Source: Bacteroidia bacterium (GTDB lineage: Bacteria > Bacteroidota > Bacteroidia > SpSt-205). From it: 64,000 nt of DNA. Below are positions 22,804-33,145 of the stretch, piece after piece. The stretch lies in the NCBI GenBank assembly GCA_026003235.1, contig BPGW01000006.1, positions 62,001 through 126,000 of the forward strand. The letters are read 5' to 3'. Numbering within the stretch: position 1 is the first letter of the stretch; each line of letters starts with the position of its first letter. The notes under the pieces are model-generated. The model had not been told where the DNA came from. It was given only the letters and a program-made list of their open reading frames with translations, and ran no database searches. Both the position numbers and the translations under genes were made by a program.

Positions 22804-23458
22804 CAGAGCGGTGGTGGCGGCTTCCAACCTGGCTTCAGGCGGCGGTAGGTGCTTACATGCCTCCTCGCAGGGAAGGGGAACGCGTATTCTATCTAACCTT
22901 TGATGACGGCCCGGCAGGGGCTCTTACGCTGGAGCTTCTGCATCTTTTGGAAGCGTGGGGGTGGCAGGCGACTTTTTTCTGGGTGTGGAGCGCCTATCAG
23001 GAAGCCTGGGGGTGAACCTCTTGCCACCAAGCTAAGGGCGGGAAGGCACTCGGTGGGGCCTTCATGGAGAGCAGCATCTGAGTCCTTGGCGGTTAGGCCG
23101 CAAAGCGCATCAAGTGGCCCTCCTGAGGGCCTGGCGATGCTGGGAAAAGGCAGGGATGCCGCTGGTTCCCTATTATAGACCGCCCTATGGACATGGATGC
23201 AGCTGGGCCGTGCCTCGGGGGTTTCGGTGGGGTGCTGTGGGACCTGATGCCCTACGATTATCTACCCGACTGCAGGTGGGTAGATCCGCTTTCTGAGAAG
23301 GCTGCGTTCAGGAGGACGTGGTCGTGCTACACGAGCGGCGGTATAACCTCAGCGCCTGGGTCCGATTTTTCCAGCTGGCCGCTTGCGAGGGGTGGAGGGC
23401 GGAAGCACTACCTCCGGTGGGGGCGGCACCGAAGGTGGAATCAGTTCAGCTGCTATGA
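22800..23458 (+). CDS. Polysaccharide deacetylase (NodB-like); frameshifted
   Basis: GERVFYLTFDDGPAGALTLELLHLLEAWGWQATFFWV (TFDDGP); YYRPPYGH; DVVVLHERRYNLSAWV. Confidence 0.82.
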
Positions 23459-24757
23459 CTGGGCGTTCAAAACGAGGCGCCATGTAGAGAAGCACAGGTA
23501 AGTATTCCGGCTTCCAGGTTGTGCCGTCAAGGTAAACGCCCCACGCTTCCACGGCTTTCTGGGTCGGGTTTCTGATTCGTACCGGATCTTGAGTAGCATA
23601 CCCGGCTTCACTCGATACCCCCAGAGTTGATTCCAGCGGAGGAGCTGGTAGGGTGAGATGCGGGTAAGTGCGGGCGATGCTATAGAGGGTTTCGCCGGGA
23701 CGCACCGCATGCCAGAAGTAGCTCCGGCTTGCACTGCGGGTGGCGTAAGCTACGGCTTGCCGGGGGGGGGGGCTTCACCCTGTAGGAGGCGATCGCGCAC
23801 CTGGGCTACTTCGTAGGCGCTTACAGAGGGAACGATCAGCGTATAGTCGGCTGGGATCCAGTCAGAACGCAGTTCGGCGTTGTAAAAACCGTAGCCAGCT
23901 TAGGGGTACCCCTGCCTGCGCCGCTACATAGCTGAGCCGAGTGCGCAGGGGGAAAAAAACCGTATCGGTTTCCCGAGGGATATCTGGATAGATAGGCTGG
24001 ATGCCATGGGCAGAGGCGTAGTTCATCACATAGCACGCAGCCACGAAGGCTGGGACGTACCCTCGCGTCTCAAGGGGCAGAAGAGGAGCGATTTCCCAGT
24101 AGTTGGTGCGCCCCACCGGAGGCCTTGATAGCCCGCAGCACACGGCCTGTCCCACAGTTGTAGGCGGCGATCACCAACAGCCAGTCACCCAGGATCTGAT
24201 AGCTATCCCGCAGGTAGCGTGCCGCGGCGTGGGTGGCTTTGACGAGGTTGTACCGCTCATCTATGATGCGGTCTACGCGTAGCCCATACAGCCGAGCTGT
24301 ACTCGGGATGAATTGCCAGATACCTGCGGCCAGCCATGGGCGAAAGAGCTTCAGGTACCAGCGCACTCTCAATCACGGTCAGGTATTTTAGTTCTGGAGG
24401 TAGCCCATACGAGGTCAGAATCGGTTCAATGATAGGGAAGTAGTAGTCAGCCAAGCCCAGAAGCCGTGCCGTGAGCACCGATTCCTGAAAGAGGTAAAGC
24501 CGGATGAATTGCAGGGTCACTGAGTTCAGCTCTAAGGGAATCGTGGTTTGCAAAGCTTGTAACCGTTCTTCGTACACTTCTGGGGGCACTTCTATAGGGG
24601 ACGGCGTGACAGGAGGGGTCTCGCCGCCTTCCCGTGTCCAAGCCAGATAGGCTTTGAGGAGGCTATCCATGCGTGCGATGCGAGCAGGCCAGGTTTGGGC
24701 TCCTACCAGGGTTACCAGGCTAAGAAGGCTTAGGGTCCAGCGCATAAGCGGCGTCAA
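23349..24757 (-). CDS. Membrane-bound lytic murein transglycosylase (MltD-like) with LysM; frameshifted
   Basis: YGLPPELKYLTVIESALVP.A..AAGIWQFIPSTARLYGLRVDRIIDERYNLVKATHAAARYLRDSYQILGDWLLVIAAYNCGTGRVLRAI; C-term VRPGETLYSIARTYPHLT. Confidence 0.85.
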
Positions 24758-26129
24758 ATAGGCGATTTTCTGCGTAGAGAGGCCCCATCACCTGGAGGCC
24801 TACAGGTAGACCTTCGGGGGTTTGGCCTATAGGGATTTGGAGGGGCGGGATGGCCTGTAAGGTTCGCGTACACCGTGAGCAGGTCCGATAGGTACATCTG
24901 GATGGGATCCGCTGTCTTTTCGCCCAATCGGAAAGGCGGGGTGGCGCTGGTGGGCAAGACGAGGAGGTCATACCGCTCCCACAGCTCCTCTGTGAAGCGA
25001 TACAAAAGCCCGCGTACTTTTTGGGCCTGGGTGTAATACGCTTCGGCGTAGCCGGCCGACAACACAAAAGTGCCCAGCAGGATGCGCCGCTTGACCTCTC
25101 GGCCAAACCCCTCACTGCGGGAGCGGGCGTAGAGTTCAGCTAAGGTGTGGGCGTGGGGGGTTCGGTAGCCGTAACGCACGCCATCGTAGCGGGCGAGGTT
25201 AGAGGAAGCCTCCGCCGTGGTGAGGATGTAATAAGTGGGAATCAGATAATCCCAATAGGGGAAATCTACCGGTTCTACTGCGATGCCTTGGGCTGAGAGG
25301 TTTTGGAGGCGAGCTTGGATGAGGTCGGCTACGGCACCACTCACGCCGGTGGGCATAAGTAAGGCCCATCGCTTCGGTGGGGCTTTGCGCTGGTAGGGCT
25401 CCACGGCCTCGGTCGCTGTCGTAGGGTCTTTTTCGTCCCACCCCGCTATGACCTGATACACGGCAATCAAATCTTCCAGAACGGGGGCTATCGGACCTAT
25501 CTGGTCAAAGGAGGAAGCATAGGCAATGAGCCCATAACGGGAGACTCGGCCGTAGGTGGGCTTGAGGCCATACAGGCCGCAGAAGGCGGCGGGCTGCCGG
25601 ATGGATCCTCCTGTATCGCTTCCCAGGGCTACATGACAGAACCCTGCTGCGGCAGCGGCGGCCGATCCGCCCGAAGAGCCCCCAGGTACATACCCTTCCA
25701 AGAAGGGATGTTGCACAGGCCCGAAGGCGGAGTTTTCGTTGGAGGAGCCCATGGCAAATTCGTCGCAGTTGGCCCGGCCCACGCAGATAGCCCCAGCCGC
25801 CTCAAGCCTTTTGGATCACCGTCGCATCGTATGGAGACACAAAGCCCTCCAAGATCCGAGAGGCGGCACTCAAACGATGGCCTGCTACCGCAATGTTGTC
25901 TTTGTGTACATACAACAGCCCAGCCAGCGGAGGTAATTCCTTGCCCTGCTGCTTTGAGCGGTCCAGTTGGCGGGCCGCTTCCAGCGCTTCGTCTGCGTAG
26001 ACTTCAAGCAGGGCGTTGAGGCGGGCGTTTTGCTGGGCAATGCGCTCCAGTACGGCTTGGGTAGCCGTTTCAAAGGTGGCCTCGCCCCGCTCCACGGCAG
26101 AGCGCAGTGCGGCGTAAGGGGCCGCTCAT
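24720..26129 (-). CDS. gatA: Aspartyl/glutamyl-tRNA(Asn/Gln) amidotransferase subunit A; frameshifted at both ends
   Basis: MGRANCDEFAMGSSNENSAFGPVQHPF...PGGSSGGSAAAAAAGFCHVALGSDTGGSIRQPAAFCGLYGLKPTYGRVSRYGLIAYASSFDQIGP. Confidence 0.93.
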
Positions 26130-26138
26130 TCCAAGGTC

Positions 26139-26318
26139 TTTTCAGAGGGGGGGGGTGTGAGACTGCGAAGGGTTTTGCCGCTCCCCGCGCATCGCTTCGC
26201 GAAACTCCCGAATGCTGCTACCCAGCCCCCGGGCCAGCTCCGGAAGCTTGCGACCTCCAAATAGCAGGAGGAGGACGGCAAAAATGAGTATCCACTCCCC
26301 GTATCCGAGCCCAAACAT
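26139..26318 (-). CDS. Sec-independent protein translocase TatA/E-like (59 aa)
   Basis: Own translation (below ORF-track cutoff): MFGLGYGEWILIFAVLLLLFGGRKLPELARGLGSSIREFREAMRGERQNPSQSHTPPL*. TATCTTTG lies 4 nt before ATG. Confidence 0.88.
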
Positions 26319-26322
26319 GCGT

Positions 26323-26330
26323 CAAAGATA
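26323..26330 (-). promoter_or_regulatory. -7 box TATCTTTG, 4 nt before tatA-like ATG
   Basis: + strand caaacATgcgtcaaagata (reverse: TATCTTTGacgcATG). Confidence 0.6.
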
Positions 26331-26344
26331 CGCACTTTTGCGCC

Positions 26345-27468
26345 ATGTTGCCTTCGCCGGCTTTTGTGATAGAGCAAGCGCGCGTGCAAGCCAATCTGGC
26401 CATCCTGCGTGCCGTAAAAGAAGCCGCTGACCTGCAGCTTTTGCTGGCGCTGAAAGGGTTTGCATTACCTGCTGTATTGCCAGACTTGCTGAAGGTAGCG
26501 GATGGGGGTCGCAGCCAGCTCGCTGAATGAAGCGCGGCTCGCTGCTTCTGTCACGCCCAAGCCCATTCATCTCTTTGCGCCCGCTTATCGGCCTGCTGAA
26601 GTGCCCGAACTGGCCGCTCTCGCAGGGCATTGGGTCTTCAATAGCCTTTCTGCTTATGAAAGGTGGGCTCCTCAGGTGCCCCTCGTCGGCAGAAATAGGT
26701 CTGCGCGTTAACCCCCATTACGGTTTTGCGGCCACTCCTCTCTACAATCCGGGAAGGCCTGGCTCGCGTTTGGGGGTGCCCCCTTCGCTTGGTAGGGGGC
26801 CTCTGCCCCAGCGTATCACCGGCCTGCATGTCCATACCCTCTGCGAAGCAGGCCCCGAGGCGCTTGAAGCCCTTATAGAAGCCCTTTTAGCCCAATTCGG
26901 CCCCTGGTTGACCCAAGTAAAGTGGCTCAATTTAGGGGGGGGACACCTCCTTACCCGGGCTGATTACGATCGGGCCCGCTTTGTGGAGGCGATTCACCGG
27001 CTGCGCAGGCGCTTGCCTAACCTCCAGACGATTTACATAGAACCCAGCGCGGCCTTCGTATGGGAAGCTGGCTACCTCCTGGCCGAAGTGCTTGATATCA
27101 CGGAGGCGGAAGGGCGCTCATGGGCGCTCTTGGATGTGTCTTTCACGGCGCACATGCCCGATACGCTGGAAATGCCTTACAAGCCCCTCGTTCGCGAGGC
27201 GCTGCCGGAGCTAAACCCTCGTTACCCCACCTACTGGCTGGGAGGCAGTACCTGCCTGGCCGGGGATGAAATGGGACCTTATAGCTTTCCCCAGCCCCTC
27301 CAGGTGGGGCAGCGTATCACTTTTCACGACATGGCCCACTACACCTTCGTCAAGACGACTTTCTTCAATGGGGTAGCCCATCCTGCGCTGGTTGTCCAGG
27401 AGCCCCAAGGCTACCGAATCGTCAAAGTATTTGGCTTTGAAGACTATCGGCGTCGCTTGAGTGAGTAA
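26345..27468 (+). CDS. nspC: Carboxynorspermidine decarboxylase; frameshifted in N-terminal half
   Basis: SPAFVIEQARVQANLAILR..LALKGFAL; VHTLCEAGPEALE; WLNLGGGHLLTRADYD; YIEPSAAFVWEAGYLLAEVLDI; GGSTCLAGDEMG; DMAHYTFVKTTFFNGV. Confidence 0.92.
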
Positions 27469-28636
27469 GCAGGCCTACCACTTCCAAGGTGGAGGTGAAG
27501 CCTTCCCAGGGCGGGGGAAGGGGGCGGGGCGTTTCGTGCAGGCGCACCAGGGTAAAAGCTAAGGGAGCCCCCCTTTCTACCCGGACGGGCGGCAGCCCTA
27601 AGAACCGTCGGGGCCGGTGTGCCCACCCCTGAACCAGCCGACTTAGGCCCCACTTCTCGGGGTAGCGAGCTTTGAGCGCTTCCCACACAAGCGGAAGGGC
27701 ATAAGGCCAGGTAGGCTGACCCGGCTTAGCGGCGGCCCATTCGCACTGCTTTTCCTCCAGGGGCAGTTGGATATGCCCTGAAGCAAGCCCTACCCATCCT
27801 CCTTGTACGGTGGCGGCCTGTAGAGCGGCTTGATCCGCCGCCGGCCGGAGAGGAGGATGCACTTTCCAGAAAGCGTCGTAGGTCAAGAGCTTTTCGGCGG
27901 AGGCTATCAGGTAAGGCACAGCCGTGAAGCTGGGCAAGGAAAGGCTTTGGCTGAGGGAGTAGCCTTGAGCGGTGGTGAGGGGGCCCACTACCACAGCACC
28001 TCCTTCGCGTCGGTGCAGCGCAGCTATCAGGTGCAAGGCGATGAGTTCGGCTTCTGGGGGAATCCCTTGCCAGCCGGCCAAAGCCAGCGCTTCGGCTTCG
28101 GGCACGCCCTCTTCTCCAGGCAGGCTATCCCAATAAGGAAGAAGAAACACCGGTCCTCCGAGGTACCGTAGATAGGGCAGGGCTTGGTAGAGGGTGCGCC
28201 AAGGCATGGGCTGGCGAGGGGGCAGCGCCCATCCAAAGGCCCCTTCTGCGCGCAAGCTCTCCACGGGAGCGAGGGTTCCATCGGGCAGGGCCCAGCTGGC
28301 CAGCAGGTGAAATCGGACAGGGCTCTCTTGGAGAGCCTGGCGTACCAGGGCCAAGGTTTCGGGTTCAGCCCATCCTTCCCATCCGCCCAGCAGTACGTCC
28401 GTAAAGCCGCCTTGACGGGCTGTGTGGATGAGGTGCTCTGGCTTCTCGTGGGGTTTGTGGGGATAGCTTGTCCAGGCCTGCAGGTCTACCCCCCCAGGCA
28501 AAAGGTAAACCTGGGCAGAAGCATCCACCGCCTGAATCTCAGCAAGGCGGTTCTCAGAGATGGTTAGCTCCACGACCTGGCGGTGCCAGCGAGAGGCCGG
28601 GTCTACGACGAAGAGAGGGCCGAGCTTTCTTTCCAT
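27422..28636 (-). CDS. Dihydroorotase-like amidohydrolase lacking metal-ligand residues (probable pseudoenzyme)
   Basis: LLPGGVDLQAWTSYPH where active DHOases have PGGIDxHxH; KVHPPLRPAADQAALQAATVQGGWVGLASGH aligns to KxNPPLR...D..ATDHAPH with ligands missing. Confidence 0.65.
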   Translation of the reverse strand: MERKLGPLFVVDPASRWHRQVVELTISENRLAEIQAVDASAQVYLLPGGVDLQAWTSYPHKPHEKPEHLIHTARQGGFTDVLLGGWEGWAEPETLALVRQALQESPVRFHLLASWALPDGTLAPVESLRAEGAFGWALPPRQPMPWRTLYQALPYLRYLGGPVFLLPYWDSLPGEEGVPEAEALALAGWQGIPPEAELIALHLIAALHRREGGAVVVGPLTTAQGYSLSQSLSLPSFTAVPYLIASAEKLLTYDAFWKVHPPLRPAADQAALQAATVQGGWVGLASGHIQLPLEEKQCEWAAAKPGQPTWPYALPLVWEALKARYPEKWGLSRLVQGWAHRPRRFLGLPPVRVERGAPLAFTLVRLHETPRPLPPPWEGFTSTLEVVGLLTHSSDADSLQSQIL

Positions 28637-29343
28637 AGGTTGTACATGGCCTGGATGGAGAGTTGGTGGGGGCGGAGGGTGGCCCACTGGGGAGGGCACG
28701 GGAGGCCAGCTTGGCGAAGGTTAGCGGCGAGGGTTCGGCGGGGGTGGAGACAAGCTTTTCGTACGAAGTCAGCAAAGGCCGGCCATTCTTCGGGCGGGAC
28801 CTGAGGCGAGCGTTCAAAAGCCACCACGGCGCTCCAGACCCGGGGAGGCGGAGAAAAGGCCCCAGGCGGTACCCGAAACAGTCGCTTGACCCGGTATACA
28901 CTCTGAAAAAGGAGGCCCAACCGGCCCCACGTCCGCTGGCCCGGCTCAGCACAGAGCTTATCCGCTACTTCGGCCTGCACCATGATCACCCCTGCCCGAA
29001 TCCAACTTTGCTTCTCCAGGATGCGAAAAAGCGTCGGGCCAGTGATGCTGTAAGGGAGGTTGCTCACGAAGTAGAACGGCTTGGGGGGCAGGTCCACGGT
29101 GAGAAAGTCTCCCAAAATCCATTCGGCTTTTTCGGCCAAGGGGAGGGCTTTCAGCGTCTGGAGGAGGCGCGCATCAATCTCCACGCCAAGGTAAGGAAAA
29201 GGTTTTTCAAGGAGGTAGCGGGTAAGGTGGCCTTGGCCGGGGCCGACTTCAAGGAGGGTCTCGCCAGGCAAGGGGCTTACGGCTGCGGCTATTTTTTCAG
29301 CATAACTGCGTGCCCTCAGAAAGTGCTGATCAAAGCGCGGCAT
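28603..29343 (-). CDS. rsmA: 16S rRNA (adenine1518/1519-N6)-dimethyltransferase
   Basis: [47 protein letters not shown]...[21 protein letters not shown]...[16 protein letters not shown]. Confidence 0.95.
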   Translation of the reverse strand: MPRFDQHFLRARSYAEKIAAAVSPLPGETLLEVGPGQGHLTRYLLEKPFPYLGVEIDARLLQTLKALPLAEKAEWILGDFLTVDLPPKPFYFVSNLPYSITGPTLFRILEKQSWIRAGVIMVQAEVADKLCAEPGQRTWGRLGLLFQSVYRVKRLFRVPPGAFSPPPRVWSAVVAFERSPQVPPEEWPAFADFVRKACLHPRRTLAANLRQAGLPCPPQWATLRPHQLSIQAMYNLWKESSALSSS

Positions 29344-29812
29344 GGGGCGGTTCGTAGCGAAGAGAAATCCCGTGGTAGGCTTCGGGAAACGGGTAGCCTT
29401 TTTGTAGGGGGTGGCCTTCCCAATCGGCAGGCAGGAGGATGCGCCGCAAGTCGGGATGGCCCGTAAAGCGCACGCCCACCAGGTCGTAGGCTTCGCGCTC
29501 CTGCCAAGCGGCGGCAGGCCACACAGAGGCCACCGAAGGCACAGGTTCCTCCATAGGCGTGAGGAAACTCACCGCTATGTCGCTTAGGCAGAGTAGGCTG
29601 CGCAGATCGTAGCGGAGCCGAAAGTAAGGCGGATCGTGCGTGGCCGTTAGCAAGACGAAGTACTCCACTTCTCCTTTTTGCTGGAGGTAGGTAGCTACCT
29701 CCAGCCAGGAAGAAGGGCCTTCAAGCCGAAGGTGCCACTGGCGGTCGGCTCCTTCCAGGGTGCCGTAGGACTTAAGCCCCTCTAAGAAGGATTCGCTCCA
29801 GCGCTTGGACAT
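29330..29812 (-). CDS. nuoC: NADH-quinone oxidoreductase subunit C
   Basis: [51 protein letters not shown] (30 kDa subunit signature). Confidence 0.9.
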   Translation of the reverse strand: MSKRWSESFLEGLKSYGTLEGADRQWHLRLEGPSSWLEVATYLQQKGEVEYFVLLTATHDPPYFRLRYDLRSLLCLSDIAVSFLTPMEEPVPSVASVWPAAAWQEREAYDLVGVRFTGHPDLRRILLPADWEGHPLQKGYPFPEAYHGISLRYEPPHAAL

Positions 29813-31173
29813 GTTCGGCCAGTTCTGGGTCGTTCGGGAGGCGCTCTTCCACCCATTGGCAGCTGTGGAGGATGGTGGTGTGGTCCCGCTTGCCGAAGTG
29901 TTCGCCTAAAGCTTTGAGGGCGTAGCGGGTGTGCTTGCGCGCCAGGAAGACGGCCAGGTGCCGGGCGTAAGCGATTTCTTTTTTGCGGGACTTGCCAGCC
30001 AGCTCCTCAGGGTGGATGCGAAAGTAGTCCGAAACGGTGCGCAGGATTTTTTCCAGGGTCACGGCGCGGGTGCGCAGCGGCTTGAAGCGGCTCACGATTT
30101 CCTTAGCCAGGTCCAACGAAATCTCGCGGCGACGAATGGACGTTTCAGCCAAGAGCTGAATCACAACACCCTCCAAGTCTCGGACATGGCTTTCTACATG
30201 GGAGGCGATGTAAGAAAGAATCTCCTTAGGGATTTCTACGCCTTCTTGCGCCAGCTTATGCTCTAAGATAGCTAAGCGCGTCTCGTAATCGGGGGGAAGG
30301 AGCGGGGCCGCCAAGCCCCAAGCAAAACGCGACACCAGCCGCTCCTCCAGACCTCGTAACTCAGCAGGCGCCGCATCAGCAGTAAGGACGATTTGACGAT
30401 TCTTTTGGTGCAGTTCGTTGAAGATGTGGAAGAAAAATATCCTGCGTACTTTCCCTGCCTATTAGAAACTGCACATCGTCTACAATGAGCAGGTCTACGC
30501 GGTGGATTTTCTGCAGAAATTCGCTAACCTTTTTGTTGCGCACGGCTTCTACATACTCGGTGGTGAAAGCTTCGGAGGTTAGGTAGAGGATCACTTTGTC
30601 TGGGTGGAGCAGGCGTGCGTAATTGCCGATGGCGTGGGCGAGGTGGGTTTTACCTTGGCCTACTTCGCCGTAGAGGAAGAGCGGGTTGAAAGCGGTTTGG
30701 CCGGGCCGCTGGGCTACGGTAAGGGCCGCACTGCGGGCCAGCCGGTTGCATTCCCCCTCTATGAAGTTCTCAAAGGTGTACTTGGGGTTGAGGTTGGTAG
30801 GGAAGGGCTGCGTGCGATGTAGGCCTGGGTAGACCATGGGCGGGGGTAGCTCTTGCGCAGGAAACTGCATGGGTTCAGCGCGAGGGGTCGTTATCACCTG
30901 GTACACCAACCGAGCCTTAGGACCCAAAATCTTGCGTAAGATGGGTACAATAAACCGGGAGAAATGCGCTTCTATGTACTCATAGAAGAAATGGCTGGGC
31001 ACTCGTATCGTCAAAACGCTATCTTGCAAAGCTACTGGTTCAGCGCTGCGCAGGAAGACCTGCACGGGAGCAGGGTTACGGGCAAATTTGTCCTGCAGGG
31101 CCTCAAGACACCGGTTCCACACCTCTTGAGCGGTCAAGGCCGGGTCGCTATTCACGGCTTTAGCGGTGCCCAT
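29772..31173 (-). CDS. dnaA: Chromosomal replication initiator DnaA; one +1 frameshift near 30438
   Basis: [42 protein letters not shown](I)F; C-terminal [42 protein letters not shown]. Confidence 0.95.
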
Positions 31174-31248
31174 ACAGACAAGATGGCTCCTGCGTAGGAT
31201 ACAACGAAGCGCGCTTCCTGCGCCGCTTCAGCTGCCGAAGCCACGGGG

Positions 31249-31674
31249 TCACGGACCTTTGAACACCCATGGCCGAACAAAAAAGTACAAAATAGCCCCC
31301 ACCACGGCCACCGCAATGGCTACGGCAAGAAAGGTGCGAAGGAAATTACGAGGGCTGAGGGGCACTTGCGTAAGTCGGGTAGGGCTATCGCTGCCCCCTG
31401 CGGGAGGGGGAGGATTGCGCAAAATCTCTTCCCAGGGCACTTCGTACGAACCAAAAGTAAGCTTATCCCCGGGCTGGAGCTGGCTCTGGACAATACGCTG
31501 CCCGTTGATAAAGGTGCCATTCTTAGAGCCCATGTCTTGAATTTCCACCATCCCTGAGGCGTGAATCGTGAGTAAGGCATGCCGACCTGAGACTTCGGGG
31601 TGGTTTAGGACGATGTCGCATTCGCTGGAGCGGCCCAGCAAGAAGGTCCTTTTAGGAGGTGAAGAAGCACCCAT
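31249..31674 (-). CDS. FHA-domain membrane protein
   Basis: TFLLGRSSECDIVLNHPEVSGRHALLTIHASGMVEIQDMGSKNGTFINGQRI; C-terminal TM. Confidence 0.9.
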   Translation of the reverse strand: MGASSPPKRTFLLGRSSECDIVLNHPEVSGRHALLTIHASGMVEIQDMGSKNGTFINGQRIVQSQLQPGDKLTFGSYEVPWEEILRNPPPPAGGSDSPTRLTQVPLSPRNFLRTFLAVAIAVAVVGAILYFFVRPWVFKGP

Positions 31675-31678
31675 GGGG

Positions 31679-31686
31679 CAAATTTA
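31679..31686 (-). promoter_or_regulatory. -7 box TAAATTTG, 4 nt before FHA gene ATG
   Basis: reverse strand TAAATTTGccccATGGGTG. Confidence 0.6.
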
Positions 31687-31690
31687 GCAC

Positions 31691-33145
31691 TCAGCTGGCA
31701 GGTAACACACGCCGCGCCCTCGCCGAAGGAATGCCCAGCTGCTGGCGGTACTTGGCTACGGTGCGCCGTTGAATATCAATCCCTCTCTGCCGAAGGATTT
31801 TCGCTATCTTATCGTCTGAATAGGGATTGTGGGGGTCTTCCTGCGCAATGAGCTCCTGCAAGAGCTTCTTTATCGCCTTGTTTGAGATGTCTTTGCCTTC
31901 CGTAGTGCGAAGCCCCTCTGAAAAGAAGTACTTGAGAGGGAAAATACCGCACGGAGTTTGAATATATTTCCTGTTTACAGTTCGGCTAATAGTAGAGATG
32001 TCCATTTTGACAGCTTGGGCAATGTCTTGGAGAATGAGCGGGCGCAGGGCTTTTTCGTCACATCCCCGCAAAAAGAAAGCCCGCTGATGTAGCACAATTT
32101 CCCGAGCGATGCGTAAAAGCGTCTTTTCTCGCTGTTGGAGAAGTTCAATAAACCGTTCTGCGCGCTCAATGCGGTCCTTTAGGTGGCGAATCACTGCAGC
32201 GGTTTCCTCATCCGTTTGCTTCTCGGCATAGGATTCCACGAGTTTTTTGTAAGCTTTGTTCACCCGCAGGCGGATGGGTCGGTAATACATAAGCTCTACC
32301 TCCAGCCGTCCATCCGGTTCGATCCGCAGCAAAAAGTCTGGCGAGACCTGGGGCGCCGTTTCCTCCGTTAGGTTGGCTGCGGGGTTATGATGGAAGAGGC
32401 GAAGCTTTTGAAGCAGGGCTTCCCACTCTTCTTGGCTTAGGCGATATTTTTTTTGGATCTTGCTTAGCTTGCCCGCGGAAAGAAGGGGGTAGTCCTCCGT
32501 AAAAAGTCTCACGAGGAGAGGTTTATGGGGGTCGGTCTCAGGTAAGGCCTGGGCTTGGAGCAGCAAGCACTCTTGGAGGGAACGAGCGGCGATGCCGGGC
32601 GGCTCCAGACGCTGAAGTTTCTGCAAAACGGCTTCCACTTCCTCCACAGAAACAGGGGGGTCCTGGAGGTCCGGCTCGCTGGCCAGGTAGCGGGTCAGCT
32701 TGGGCAAGGGCTCTGCTAAAAATCCTTTTTCGTTCAGGTTGCCAATCAGGTACTCCGCAATTCGCCAAGCGCGCGGACTAAGCTCCAGACTGGGAAGCTG
32801 CGCTATCAAGTGCTCATACAGCGAAGGCGGGGCGCTAAAATTGTAAGGGCCGTAAAAATCTTCGGATTCTGATTCGGTCAAAGCGGAGGAAGTAGCTGGC
32901 TTAGCTCCCTCCTCTTCGTCGGACCCTGAGTTGGGGGTAAAGAGGCCCCCCTGTATAATAGGCCCTTGGGGCAAAGTCAAGGGTATCTCTACTTCAAGCG
33001 CTTCGTTTTTTTCGGCTTCTACTTCAATGGCTTTTTCCAGGTCGCTGTTGGGCACTTCCAGCAGACGCGCCAGTTGAATCTGGTGCAGATTCTGGCGCAG
33101 GAGCTGGCGCTGGACCAATTGAGAACGCAGTTGGGGGGAGGTCAT
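31691..33145 (-). CDS. rpoN: RNA polymerase sigma-54 factor
   Basis: MTSPQLRSQLVQRQLLRQNLHQIQLARLLEVPNSDLEKAIEVEAEKNEALE; DISTISRTVNRKYIQTPCGIFPLKYFFSEG; RQRGIDIQRRTVAKYRQQLGIPSARARR (RpoN box). Confidence 0.95.
   Translation of the reverse strand: MTSPQLRSQLVQRQLLRQNLHQIQLARLLEVPNSDLEKAIEVEAEKNEALEVEIPLTLPQGPIIQGGLFTPNSGSDEEEGAKPATSSALTESESEDFYGPYNFSAPPSLYEHLIAQLPSLELSPRAWRIAEYLIGNLNEKGFLAEPLPKLTRYLASEPDLQDPPVSVEEVEAVLQKLQRLEPPGIAARSLQECLLLQAQALPETDPHKPLLVRLFTEDYPLLSAGKLSKIQKKYRLSQEEWEALLQKLRLFHHNPAANLTEETAPQVSPDFLLRIEPDGRLEVELMYYRPIRLRVNKAYKKLVESYAEKQTDEETAAVIRHLKDRIERAERFIELLQQREKTLLRIAREIVLHQRAFFLRGCDEKALRPLILQDIAQAVKMDISTISRTVNRKYIQTPCGIFPLKYFFSEGLRTTEGKDISNKAIKKLLQELIAQEDPHNPYSDDKIAKILRQRGIDIQRRTVAKYRQQLGIPSARARRVLPAS

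Noticed and set aside
29772-31173. dnaA as marker of the replication origin
   Set aside because: No cluster of DnaA boxes or AT-rich unwinding region seen nearby; flanking spaces are short and coding.
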